Origin: Leptodontidium sp. MPI-SDFR-AT-0119
Lineage: Eukaryota > Ascomycota > Leotiomycetes > Helotiales > Leptodontidiaceae
DNA length: 64,000 nucleotides
Direction of reading: 5' to 3'
NCBI GenBank assembly: GCA_020726505.1
Contig: JAHLEZ010000014.1
Coordinates: 1,550,001-1,614,000 of the forward strand
The notes under the pieces are model-generated. The model saw only the letters and a list, made by a program, of their open reading frames with translations. It was not told where the DNA came from and made no database searches. The position numbers were made by a program, and so were the translations under genes. Position 1 is the stretch's first letter; every line of letters begins with the position of its first letter. Below are positions 1-9,884 of this stretch, in pieces.

Positions 1-2031
1 AAATTGGTGCAGCCAGACTCGTTCCATAGAAGTGGTGGATTGTCTGGTTATTGTACGCAAGGAACTGAGCGCCGTTTGCTGAGACATCAGGGAAGCCTCG
101 ACCTGCACGGTTGTAGATACCACCGTTGGCTCCGACGTTCGTCGCAGCATCATTGGCGATGTAATATGGCAAACCGGGATCATGGGCTTTGAAGTAGTGA
201 GCTACAGCAGCTTTTTGATAGTCTGGAGTTGGGAAGTAGTTTGCAAAGCCGCCGGAAGATGAGAAAAGTGGAGCATGTGTGAGATTGGCCTGAAGTGCTG
301 ACTCGGGGTCTTTGATCGTTTGTGTGTCGTAAAGACGGGTTGCGCCAACATTTGTGACATAAGGACACGTTGGGAATGAGGGATTGTATATCGTTTCGGC
401 ATCTCCAAGACAGCCGGACTGAGGTTATGTTAGCATCGTCTTTCCTAAAATGATGCGGAGGCTAAGGCGATCCCAACATGAAGCCCTGGAGAGGAACATA
501 CATCTGAATCATCGCCTGGAAAGGATGCGACTCCATAATCACCCGAAGCCCAAACAAAGGTGTGGCCCTGGAGACCAAGCTTGAGGAACTCGTTGCATTG
601 TCGCTTGGTGTAGCTCAGTGGGGCATCATGTTCAGAGACTCCGTAAGAAACACTGATCACCCTTGTGGGTTTGAACGTTCCGCATTGATTCTTTCCCTTA
701 TAGCCTCCAGGTGCGGGGTCAGGATAGACAGGGTCGATTCCTGGTGAGTCACCTGAAATACCATATGCATTGTAAGTACAGTACGAGCCATCCAGAGCAT
801 CTAAGAAGGTGTTGAATCCGCCGTCTTCCAAAGCTTGGATGTTATCATCGACCTGATAGAGAGTAACGGTTTGGGGCTTTGTTAAAGTTAGTGTCTACCT
901 TGGCAATTTCCAAGAAAAATTGGACTCACGTATATCAGCGCGTATGCAATGTCCATGTCGATGTCAGATTCTCCAGTGTTGAACTCACTATCAGGTGAAA
1001 CTGGAGCTTGGCCCCCGTCGATGGAATCCAAAAGCGGATGGGTACCTTGAGGAACATTCGGTGCCCAATTGGCGAAGAAAGAATTGAGATCTTCTTGAGA
1101 ATAGATATCACCACTTTCAAACAGTCCTAGAGCATTGACGCTATCTTTGATGTGAGCGTTTGGGATACCGTAAAGAGCCTTCAGACAGGTTGGGGTAATG
1201 TTTCTTCCACATGCTTGAAGATCAGGCGGTAGCTGGCCGGCTCCAGGAGGCATATGCCATGGGTTTTTCGACAAATTGTTTTTGTAGGGCCCAGGTTGGT
1301 AGTGGTGTCTAAGCCCGGATTCTCTCTTGACTTCGCGCTTGGTCAATGCTGCGGAGAACTTCACACCCGGGGTGATGTAGTCGACATGCGGGCGAATACT
1401 CTCAGGAAGATAATATCTAGAAGAAGTCAATTCTCATTTCTGAAAGAACATGCTGAATTTAGTTGTTACTCGTCGCTTCCAACTCTCACAGCGCCTGAAG
1501 TTGAGTGCACATGCTCATGGTACTCAGTGTGGAAGAGCTCCTCGGCCTGCCAAGCAGGAATATCAATTGCGATCCAGCCTTTGTTATCAGAATGAATTAT
1601 GGAGTCCTCCTTGATTCCGGAGACAATGAGCCAGGTGCGAACAGCTTCGACAGTCTCCTCGGCTGGGGCGTACATGGCGTGAACTTGCTCCGCCGTCCAA
1701 TGCTTGCCAAAATTTGGTGAGTCTGGATGAGAGCTTTCCAATCAATTCACGTCAGCATCGTCCTTCGCAAAAGGCAATTGATTGCCAGCGCAACGAGGGA
1801 CTCATAAGTCACTCACACTTCCATTAAATGAGAATAGCTATCCTCCATATTTTGTTGGCTCAAGCCAATCCGAACGGGCAAAATAGCATTTCTGTCAACA
1901 CGGTCGCCACGAGCCCACAGTCGTGGGAGTGACGAACGTTTTTCATGGAGAGAGTGCGTAACAGGAGCTGGGAGAGCCTTAACCACACTGATGGGCACTG
2001 CAAGCAAAACAACCAATAGTTTAGAAAACAT
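1..2031 (-). CDS. Secreted sedolisin (S53) serine protease, tripeptidyl-peptidase type; 3' end outside window
   Basis: Spliced reading frame on the minus strand that runs off the left edge, so the C-terminus is missing. The chosen start (2031) gives a classic signal peptide (MFSKLLVVLLAVPISVVKA); an in-frame Met lies upstream at 2073. A pro-kumamolisin activation domain follows (SHPDSPNFGKHWT), then the S53 catalytic domain. The Glu/Asp pair sits in ESDIDMDIAYAL, the oxyanion Asp in ASGDYGV, and the nucleophilic Ser in YGTSLAAP at the window edge. Four introns join the exons in frame, near 1742-1814, 1419-1467, 847-929 and 425-480. Members of this family are acid-active secreted peptidases that release tripeptides from protein N-termini or act as endopeptidases; the exact specificity cannot be read here. 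The family assignment is firm. Confidence 0.9.
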
Positions 2032-2908
2032 TGTGAATATTGGGAAGCAATTTGATCTTGCGGTTGCAGTCAATTAACAATTGAGACACGGACAGAGCTT
2101 GACCGACATTATTTGCATTTTGGGCTTCGGGTTCTACTTATATTTGGTGAAGCAGCAAGAACCCAGACATCGGCCGTAGGGGGCATCTCGATAGCGATCT
2201 TCTGTGTGATGATGCACAGTTAGATACAAGCTTTGTTAACGAGCTGCCAAGAGCGGGCAAGCGGCAGTCAAGGATTGATCAGGAGGAGAGCCAAGGATTG
2301 GCTTCGGGTACCCCATAATGCTTGAATCTGCGTAGTACAGGGTACTCTTGCATACTCGTATCCTGATGATGCGATGGAGTTTTGCTTTCGTTTTCGCAAA
2401 TAGGCTTTTAAACTACTCTGTAAGAGGCAGCTTGTAGTGACTAACCGATTTATTGACAGGGGCTGCGCTAATGTCATTGGCGGCGATGCTGACGCTAAAC
2501 GGCCCAGTATCTATGTACCTGCTTACCTGCTTGAGCTCTTCTTATCGATCGGGTGCTATCCCACTTTTGATCACAGCTTATCAAAATAAGATTAAGTCAA
2601 GAAACTTAAACTAAGTGTTGCAGTGCCTTTCAAATGTTTGTTTTATTTTAACAAAAAAAAGCTCGGAATCAAGACGAAAGTTCAGAGACGTAGCAAATAC
2701 TTTCAGAACGTCGGAATTAGAGCTCAGCTAAGAGGAGCAGACATCTCGTAGAGGGCAAATGTTGATTGAAAAATCGGTTCCTACGATAAGAAAACGACCT
2801 TGAGAGTCTTACAGTAAAACCCCGCCTGGATTCAGTAGCCTGTGCTACGTGAGAAAATGGCAAAATAGGCACTCCGTAATGATCCCAGGGCCATCCTCAG
2901 TCTCCGGA
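2032..2908. other. Intergenic, upstream of the sedolisin gene
   Basis: About 0.9 kb between the sedolisin promoter side and the 3' end of the MYND gene. No convincing reading frame on either strand. It contains AT-rich patches around 2580-2660 and must include the sedolisin promoter. I see no repeat or RNA gene. Confidence 0.6.
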
Positions 2909-3673
2909 TCATTGGACCTCGGGGAATATTTCTCGGCATGCTTTGAGGATTTTGCAATCCTTTTTGTGACCTTTCTCCTTCCAACCCACTGTTTGGCACT
3001 CCTACATCCAGAAATGTCAGTGCTGATCATGCAGATATTGACGTGGTACGTACCTTATTGCAATACCACACGCACCGGCAGCCTGTGCATACCAACAGAT
3101 CATCCTTGGATTTTTGAGTTGAACATGCTTGGCATGATATGATGGTCCCTTTCAGATCCTCGTCACGCGTATCGGTCATTTCATGCAGTGTCTGGAGACT
3201 AGCTGGAATGATCTATAAATTCTGTTAGTTTCACCCTTCATTTATGTGTGAGGGAAGAGGGAAGACCTTGACGCTGCCACTGGGTGCCACCACAAACCCC
3301 GCCTTCCCTTCCTTGACTCCACTTCTCCTCGCGCCTTCCACGACGACAGTAAACCCCTTCTTAAAGCCCCTGACATCCAATCCGCCACCGGGAAGATCCT
3401 CCTTGATCTCATCTGGTGGGATTCGAAGGGTGAGTGCGAAGGAGACGTTGTCGCGGTCTTTGAGAATGAATGTTGGCGAAGCAGATACTGTCATATTCTC
3501 GGCTATGGCACCAAGTAAATAATAAGAAGCACTGAGCATGTCAGTATACATAGGCGAGGGAGTGCGAGAAGTATAGAGTCCTACCCTGTTGGCTCTGGTG
3601 GGCTATCAAGCACGGGGCATTCTGCAAATGCGGGGAAGCGCATGCGGTCTGAAAACATTGGAAACGACGTCAT
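2909..3673 (-). CDS. MYND-type zinc-finger protein (201 aa, four exons)
   Basis: Only fragments show as open frames, but four exons splice cleanly: 3673-3585, 3531-3267, 3212-3054 and 3001-2909, with introns of 52-54 bp. The product starts MTSFPMFSDRMRF. The N-terminal ~120 residues are a compact domain I do not recognise. The C-terminus is a complete MYND finger: CQAC, then CTGC, WYC, ECQ and finally the H and C of GHKKDC. The last intron splits the finger between WYCNK and ECQ. MYND fingers usually bind proline-containing peptides in partner proteins and often occur in transcriptional or chromatin adaptors. The specific role is unknown. Exon joins keep frame and all cysteine ligands, which strongly supports the model. 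Confidence 0.8.
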
Positions 3674-4451
3674 AGCTGGCAATCGTTTTTGTCGCAAAGA
3701 TTTTAGGAGGAGTTATTTGGTGGTATTCTGGGCTGGGGAAAATTTCCTGGGAGAAGCAGGGAGGTGAGCTTTATTTTTGACACATATGTGAAACGCGGGA
3801 CCACCCCGTGTTGTAAGCGACGCCTGCCCCTATATTCACTAAGCGATGTTTTGATTCTCGGTAGCGAGGTTAAACTCCTATTGCTTTGGCCTCTCTCTTG
3901 TGAGTCAGTCTAATGTAGGTCTAGGAACATATAGCCATACCTCATGGAAGCCTTTCGTGGGGAACAATACAATACCAAACCACAGACGCACGGCTTGTTG
4001 GCCTGCAAGTGATAGTTCACACTGTGCAGAGGCGATTAATCATACATCGTCCGACATCGTTACTTAGCAAAGCCCGCCATTGTTCAAATCCAGAGGCTGG
4101 TTGAGTCTGGGTTCATTGACTGCCTAATCAAACGAATTACTGGAAGTGCCCTGAGACAAGCTAAAGGGAGTTAACCGAAAATAAATACCCGTAGGCCCGG
4201 ACGATCATGACGTTGCTGACGAGCGGCTGCCTCTCAGGTCCTACACCATACATGTAACGAATCCAGCGAATCGTACTAGATTGTGAGAAACCAAAGTAAG
4301 AGATCATTAATCATTCCTCGGGGAAGCTGTAAGCCACCCCGCACTTCCCGCAGCCAAGCATTTTCTCCAACAATACAAATACCCCGCCCCCGCCTTTTCT
4401 CCAGAGACAAGTGAACAAAACATTTTACAGCCGGTAGCTGAGCGAGAAAAT
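3674..4451. other. Divergent intergenic region between MYND and tautomerase genes
   Basis: About 0.78 kb separating two divergently transcribed genes, so it should hold both promoters. No open frame of interest and no recognisable repeat. Confidence 0.6.
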
Positions 4452-5028
4452 ATGCCATTCTACGACGTACAACACTCGTTCCCCCTCACCACCTCGCAGC
4501 GATCATCTCTCGCCAAAGATCTCACGACACTACACGCAACAAGCTTCAACGCCCCCACAATATTCGTCAACGTCAAATTCACCCCCAACGCTCAAGACGA
4601 GGGATATTTCGTAGGCGGCGAGCACCGACCTAGTACCAACCGGATATTCGTGCACGTGAGATCTGGAAAAGGGAGAGGTGATGAAGCGTTTGCGAAATTA
4701 GCTGAGGATGTAGAGAAGGTGTGGGATAAGGCTGTGGGGAGGGGAGAGGGAGATTCTGGGGTCGGGAATTTGAAGGTTTTGCATGCAGTTTTTATTGTGC
4801 CGGGGATTACGGCTAGGGAACAGGGGTTTGCGATTCCGTTGGTGAGTTTGTTTTCTTTCTTTCTCGGTTTTTGAGGTTTGGGGAGATGCTGATGGGTTGT
4901 AGGCTGGAGAAGAGGCGGCTTGGTTGAAGAGTAGTATGGGGACGTTCAAGAAGAGGGCTGATGCTGGGGAAGAGAACATGAAGACATTGATGGCGGATCT
5001 TGAAGCGAGACCTGAGTTGTTGAAGTAG
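4452..5028 (+). CDS. Tautomerase-superfamily protein (cis-CaaD/oxalocrotonate tautomerase-like)
   Basis: Two exons, 4452-4841 and 4903-5028, encode 171 aa. The start MPFYDVQHSF puts proline at position 2, so removal of Met would expose the N-terminal catalytic proline that defines the superfamily. The segment FVNVKFTPNAQDEGYFVGGE and the Arg of NRIFVHVRSG match the fungal tautomerase group related to cis-3-chloroacrylate dehalogenase. Exon 2 encodes an amphipathic C-terminal helix ending LEARPELLK. The physiological substrate of these fungal enzymes is not known. Convergent with the C2H2 gene downstream. Confidence 0.85.
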
Positions 5029-5362
5029 TTGCATGGGGATTGACATTTTGTGGGTTGGATTGCTTACGAATGAACGGGACATACTACCTTTGGGAGCTGT
5101 CAAGATTGAAGGTTTGAAATCACTCAGTGTGATAAGTTCAAGGTTTGAAGGATCCAATGTTGTAGTTTGCGAGAACTTTAAAGACAAGAAATACAAGATA
5201 AAGATAGAGCGAGTGGCGAAACATGAGTGCGAGACTTAACAGAACAAACTACCCTAATCAAAGAGAAAAAGCAACGCTCCAAAGAAAATCAACCCGAAGT
5301 CCTCTTTCCCAGCAAGCCTAGCCATATCAGTGATATCAAAACCTCGTTTAGGCTTCAGATAT
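5029..5362. other. Short convergent intergenic spacer
   Basis: About 330 bases between the 3' ends of the tautomerase and C2H2 genes. It should hold both 3' UTRs. No other feature seen. Confidence 0.6.
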
Positions 5363-6608
5363 TCAAACACCATGCTTCTTGCTCATATGTTTGACCATGT
5401 CACTCTCGCGAAACCAGCCCTTGGTACCAACTCGTTCGCATCCAGGATAGGAGCATTGAAACGGCGAGGGGTGCTCTTTTCGGAGATGAGCCTTGAGGAG
5501 TTGCTCCGTGCTGAATGCGCTTGAGCCAGTTCGATCGCAGTCCTCGAAGTGGCAAGGATAGCCAGACTGATTGTCTTCAGTGAGAGCATCGGCGTTGATG
5601 TGGTGGTAGTTGCGAATATGTTGGACAAGGTGATCCCTTCTTTTGAAACCTTTCGCGCCCCGATACCTGAATCACTTCGAATCAACAAAGCTGTCTAGTA
5701 CGACATCACCTGACAGAAAAGTTGTTGAACTTACTTGCGGCAGTGAGGGCAAGGGTGCCGAGGGACATCTGGCTGGTGAACAAGCTGGTGGCGATTCAGC
5801 TCTCCAATCCTTGTGAACTCAGAGTTACAGTCTGGAACCCGACAGGTATAAGCCAAATGATTGGCTTCACCTGCATGAGAATCGAGTTGAGCAACGGATG
5901 AGAATCCGGTGCCACACTGAGCACAGTAAATCATGGCATCAGCATGAACACTTTTGTAATGCCAGTGGACCATCCATCTGTGAAGCAGTTCCCCACATCC
6001 TGGAAAGTTACAATTCAGACAGCGGTGGACGTAATCATAGAAGTGATTTCTGAGATCCTGAAGTGTGGCAAATTTTTTACCACAGCTTGAATCTTGGCAT
6101 ATAAGTGGAAGGTGGTCCGCCGACCTGCTCTGCGAACAGTACAAGTTTGGCCGCTCAATATTGAGTGACTGTTCAGTGATATCAAGGGGGGCTTCGCAAG
6201 TTGCGCAGGTTGTTTTCAGATATGCTAATTTTTGCGTTGGTCTAGATTTTGTGAGCAAGTGAATTGAAGGTACTAAAAGAGAATTTACCTTGATCGGACA
6301 TCTGGCATAGCGTTAGGGGCAATTTCACCAGTTCCAGTCTCCAAGTTCCTCGTTGGGGTTGTGATGGCGTCATCCGGGATTTCTTGCTCGTCGTTGGGTG
6401 GACATCCAGTCGGACAGGACTCGATGCAAGTAGGGTCGCTGAGGCTCTGCGGCTCCATCTCCCACTTATCATTCATGACGGTCACATCTTCCTCGCCAGC
6501 CCTTTTTGTGTGAGCTTCTCAAAAAAAAAAAGCTCACCAGCCAGGCTGGGTCTGTAGCCTATCATTCCAAGCCACAATCTCGTCCAAAGTCCACATTCGA
6601 TCACTCAT
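5363..6608 (-). CDS. C2H2 zinc-finger protein (about 364 aa)
   Basis: Exons 6501-6289, 6241-5735 and 5666-5363 splice in frame. The product carries an array of C2H2-like fingers. Examples are CQDSSCGKKFATLQDLRNH, CAQCGTGFSSVAQLDSH and CRVPDCNSEFTRIGELNRH; a further one, CPHCRKYRGAKGFKRRDH, spans the last intron. The last part has CHFEDC and CSYPGC units and ends VKHMSKKHGV. This resembles fungal proteins with degenerate multi-finger arrays that may bind nucleic acid; no specific ortholog is recognised. The 5' end is uncertain. A 71-bp first exon beginning at 6608 can join through a 36-bp intron with a T11 tract. If that is wrong, translation would start at the ATG at 6476. Confidence 0.75.
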
Positions 6609-7278
6609 GATGAGCTAGCAGGCATCAGTACTGGAACATGCAGGTGAACAAGGGGGAGGACTCACTGTTCAATGTCGAGAATCTGAAAGCGGCGTCGAGG
6701 TACAAAATCGGGTCGAAAATTCCAGGCCGAAAAGCGGTAGCAGTTGGTGGTGACTTGTGACGGGCTGCGCCTAGATCATATGCTGCTGAGAGGAGAAGGT
6801 GTCGCTGTTTTAACATTGTCATGCAGCTTTCCAGCTCTGGGGTGACACGAAAAAGGGCATGACGGCTCGTCCGCCTCACTTTTGTTGCGATGTGATTCGG
6901 CTGCGAGGCGGTGGCTGCGCACCGCATGGAAAAAAGGGCGTCTGGAATCCTTTGCTGAAATACGTAGCTTCAATCCTTGCAAAAAGGGCATGTCCGCCAA
7001 GCCTTATCGATGCTCGACTTGCCAAGTACTGATGTTTGTTGGATGAGAGGTGGATTGGTGAGGCTTCGCTTGGGGTTTGCCCGGTGGGGACTGGTGTCAA
7101 TAAGTACCTCCAGGGAGAAACGTGGTTCCTTCCCATCGTGTGTTGCTCAACCAGCCGAGGATAGTAATAATCTTGGGGAAGGAACAATTTCATGATTGTG
7201 CTTAGATTGTTTGAAGACATTTCTATATTTTTTCATAATCTTGAACGAGCAACACAGGATTGGAAGAAACTACTTTTC
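6609..7278. other. Intergenic, upstream of the C2H2 gene
   Basis: No supportable gene. Open frames near 6776-7220 have no domain signal. A plus-strand start at 6990 reads MSAKPYRCSTCQ and then breaks. It looks zinc-finger-like but is too short to call. Confidence 0.5.
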
Positions 7279-7430
7279 TTGAAGGTGTGCCCAGCGACTT
7301 ACTAGAAGTGGGGGAAATATCCTGCAAAGTATAAATAATAAACACAAAAACAAGACAACGAAAGGAAGTTTCAAGAGAGTAACGTACAGGCTATAGGGGC
7401 TGGCTGAAAATATTCTATAAATTTCATTGC
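7279..7430. repeat. Copy 1 of a ~150-bp direct repeat
   Basis: By eye this stretch aligns over its whole length with 9593-9744, same orientation, at roughly 80% identity. Shared blocks include GGGGGAAAT, an ATAAACACAAAAACAAGA core, GTTTCAAGAGAGTAAC, and CAGGCTAT followed by GGG. No coding potential. The two copies bracket the broken phosphotransferase gene. Confidence 0.75.
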
Positions 7431-7520
7431 TTGCGATAGTGAGGGCAAGGGTGCCGAGGACATCTGGCTGGTGAACAAGCTGGTGGCGATTCAGCTCCCC
7501 GATCCTCGTGAATTTGAAGT
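7429..7520 (-). pseudogene. Relic of a C2H2 zinc-finger exon
   Basis: This ~90-bp stretch is nearly identical to 5733-5815 in the neighbouring C2H2 gene, at the end of its large exon. On the minus strand it still reads FTRIGELNRHQLVHQPDV. It then loses one base (frameshift), and the second Cys of the CPHC motif has become Tyr. It is therefore a decayed partial copy, not a gene. It directly abuts repeat copy 1. Confidence 0.8.
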
Positions 7521-7586
7521 TTTGGAGGCCTGTGATGATGTTTGCTCACTAGTTTAGTGATAGAACCTCAAAGTTTTCAACAGCCC

Positions 7587-9105
7587 CTATTCATCCTCAA
7601 GTAACACCTCGTCCAAGCGCTCTTTGACTTGTTCGTCATCCCAAGTGACAAGGATCCGCTCTTTCGACTCTTCCATTTTTCTCTCCACAAATGAGTCCAT
7701 CACAGTTCTTTCCCTCTCACTCAATAGATGGACTCTTGTCTTCCAAAGATCCTGCTTCGCAATGCCCCCTTCCTCTATCACCGTAGAATCTCTCATCTAG
7801 GTACTTCCAGAAGATAGTATCGAAAGCCCAGCTCTTCCTCGCAGCATAGTTAAGCCAAAACCGGCCAGTCTCCCAACTCTCCCGCATGTATATAGACATT
7901 TTAAATCCCTTCGACTGCTTTTTAATACTCTCCTCGGCTCTTTCCATTGCCCGTAGCCAAGTCTTCAGGCGCACGTCGTAGACCCGAGACCAATCATCAA
8001 TGTTAGTGTGCCACATCTCGGGCACGTTCAGTAGCAGCCACCAAGGAGGGTCAAGGGCAAACTGTGTGGGGGCGGTATATGCGAATTCCCAGTCAATAAC
8101 GGCAACTATATCATCGGCCTCATTTACGAGGATATTGCTTGCCCGGAGATCATCGCACCAAAGCCTGAACGAGCCTGATCCACAAGGAGCTGGGGATAGC
8201 GTCGAGGTTTGGCTCTTAGACTGAGCGGACCAGCCGTCCTCTGCAAACCCGAAAGTCGACAACCGACCCTGCTTGGCCAGTCTGCGGAAGAGCTAACGTG
8301 CTACGTACTTATTCCGGCAGTCGTCGGCCGTCGTAACGAGGTCGTTGTGTTGAAAGACAAGTTGTGCTATGTGAATTTCTGCCAGCGCAACGTACCATTC
8401 ATCAGCAGCCCCGTACGTTCTGTCCTCAGGAGGAAGGGTGGCACGGGGGATATTCGCGAGCTGAAGCATATTGTTCATGTTCTGAGTTATTGGCCGTCCT
8501 GCTACTGAGAAGGTGTTCTCTTCAGTCTGAGCTAGAGAGCCGATACGGAGGGAACTGGGTTCGAAGAGTTGCAGTAAGTGGACCGCCACTTTGCCGTAAA
8601 AGCTCTCAAGTACATCCTCAAAGACGTCGGGATTCAGCATATGAGCTTCGCTGGGATCTTTCTCGTTGGGCATTGCCAGCGCGTGCGACATGGATCCGTA
8701 GTTTTCGATGTATGGGATAATAGTGAAAGGGCCAACTTCAGAATCCGGACTTGACAGTCCGTGGAAGAGCACTCGAGGAACTGGGACCCGGGTGTTTTGA
8801 GTAATAAAGTTCGCTACTGCAGCCTCTCGAATAGTTTTTTCACCTGGAAACTGGGCCAGGCTGGGCTGGGGCAGTCGGATTATAACGTCGTCTTTAGATC
8901 CCTCGATTCGCATCCTGTAGAGGATGTTGTGTCCCCCGATCCTCATCGGGGTTACCCAAGTTGCGGTTCTCCCAAATTTCTGCGTTACGAAAGATTCTAT
9001 CTTGCGTAGCGTGGAGATGCGCCGACATAATTTCTGCGACTCTTCCAAGGCCTCATCGCTTCTGTCCCAGGCGAGATTATCGAAATCTGCACGATAGTCG
9101 TCCAT
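7587..9105 (-). pseudogene. Broken phosphotransferase (APH/choline-kinase-like) gene
   Basis: One long frame from 9105 encodes a fungal aminoglycoside-phosphotransferase-family protein. It has an N-terminal lobe with GGHNILYRMRIEG and VIIRLPQP, the segment FQHNDLVTTADDCRNKYVAR, the Brenner-like motif LWCDDLRASNILV, and the metal-binding IDWEFAY. The frame is interrupted by an in-frame TAG at 8295-8293, after YVAR. The reading frame continues identically on the other side (LFRRLAKQGRLSTFGF). A second lesion near 7780 shifts the frame after DERFYG, so that the conserved C-terminal tail (KQDLWKTRVHLLSE...) is read in another frame down to 7587. Introns long enough to remove the stop would break the frame; the only in-frame option is 27 bp. 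Such proteins phosphorylate small-molecule hydroxyls or are uncharacterised. I infer a recent pseudogene, unless sequencing errors account for both lesions. Confidence 0.8.
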
Positions 9106-9592
9106 ACTAGCTATGTAATACCCTCAAGCGCTGTCGTGGTCGATGTTGAGGCAAGATTAGTATCGCGGAAGACGAAGGAGGGCTAAAAGCGACGGATGGG
9201 TTGAGCCAGCAGAACTTGATACGATTGAGTTGAAGGTGGTAGAAATGGCATTTGGCTGTGTGTGGTTCGTGTGTTGTAGTTGGGGTGTCTGATTTCACTG
9301 GCGTTGGAGCATTGAAACGGCCCGGTACTGTGCCATTGGCTCAAGCTTTTTTCGGTTCTAAAATTAAACGGCGGCGGGTGGTTTAAGGTAGAAGGTAGGC
9401 CTGCATGGCATGGTTGTTACGGAGTGCTGCAAGTCGACAACTTGGCGCCGTTATTCAGCCCTTTACTGTACGGGGCACCATACTCGTTCAAATGTTATAA
9501 CCTCTTCAATATACTTACTCTTTGACGTTTTGAAGACTGCGACACACAGGTATGACGATATTCTGGGTTTTCTGAACTAACAAGATACGCAT

Positions 9593-9744
9593 TCGAAGGT
9601 ATCTCCAGCGACTGGCTGGAAATGGGGGAAATGCTATTCAAAGTAAACATAATAAACACAAAAACAAGATAACCAAAGGAGGTTTCAAGAGAGTAACTTG
9701 CAGGCTATGGGGATTGGCAGAAATAATTTCATTAATTTCATGGC
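9593..9744. repeat. Copy 2 of the ~150-bp direct repeat
   Basis: Partner of 7279-7430, in the same orientation. It lies upstream of the broken phosphotransferase gene and downstream of the MFS transporter. Unlike copy 1 it is not followed by a zinc-finger relic. The rest of 9106-9884 has no gene. Confidence 0.75.
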
Positions 9745-9884
9745 TCATTTGTACCTTATCCTGCTGCGTCTGGGACTAGCCACCCGCACATGATATCATG
9801 TCGTTACTCTCTAAAGAGTTCATACCGCCGATAATCCCAAGGCGAATTCATAACCTTTCCCCCGCCACCCAAGAGTAATTCGAA

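Noticed and set aside
6990..7030. Zinc-finger-like start MSAKPYRCSTCQ on the plus strand
   Set aside because: Only half a finger; no continuation in frame or after a plausible intron.
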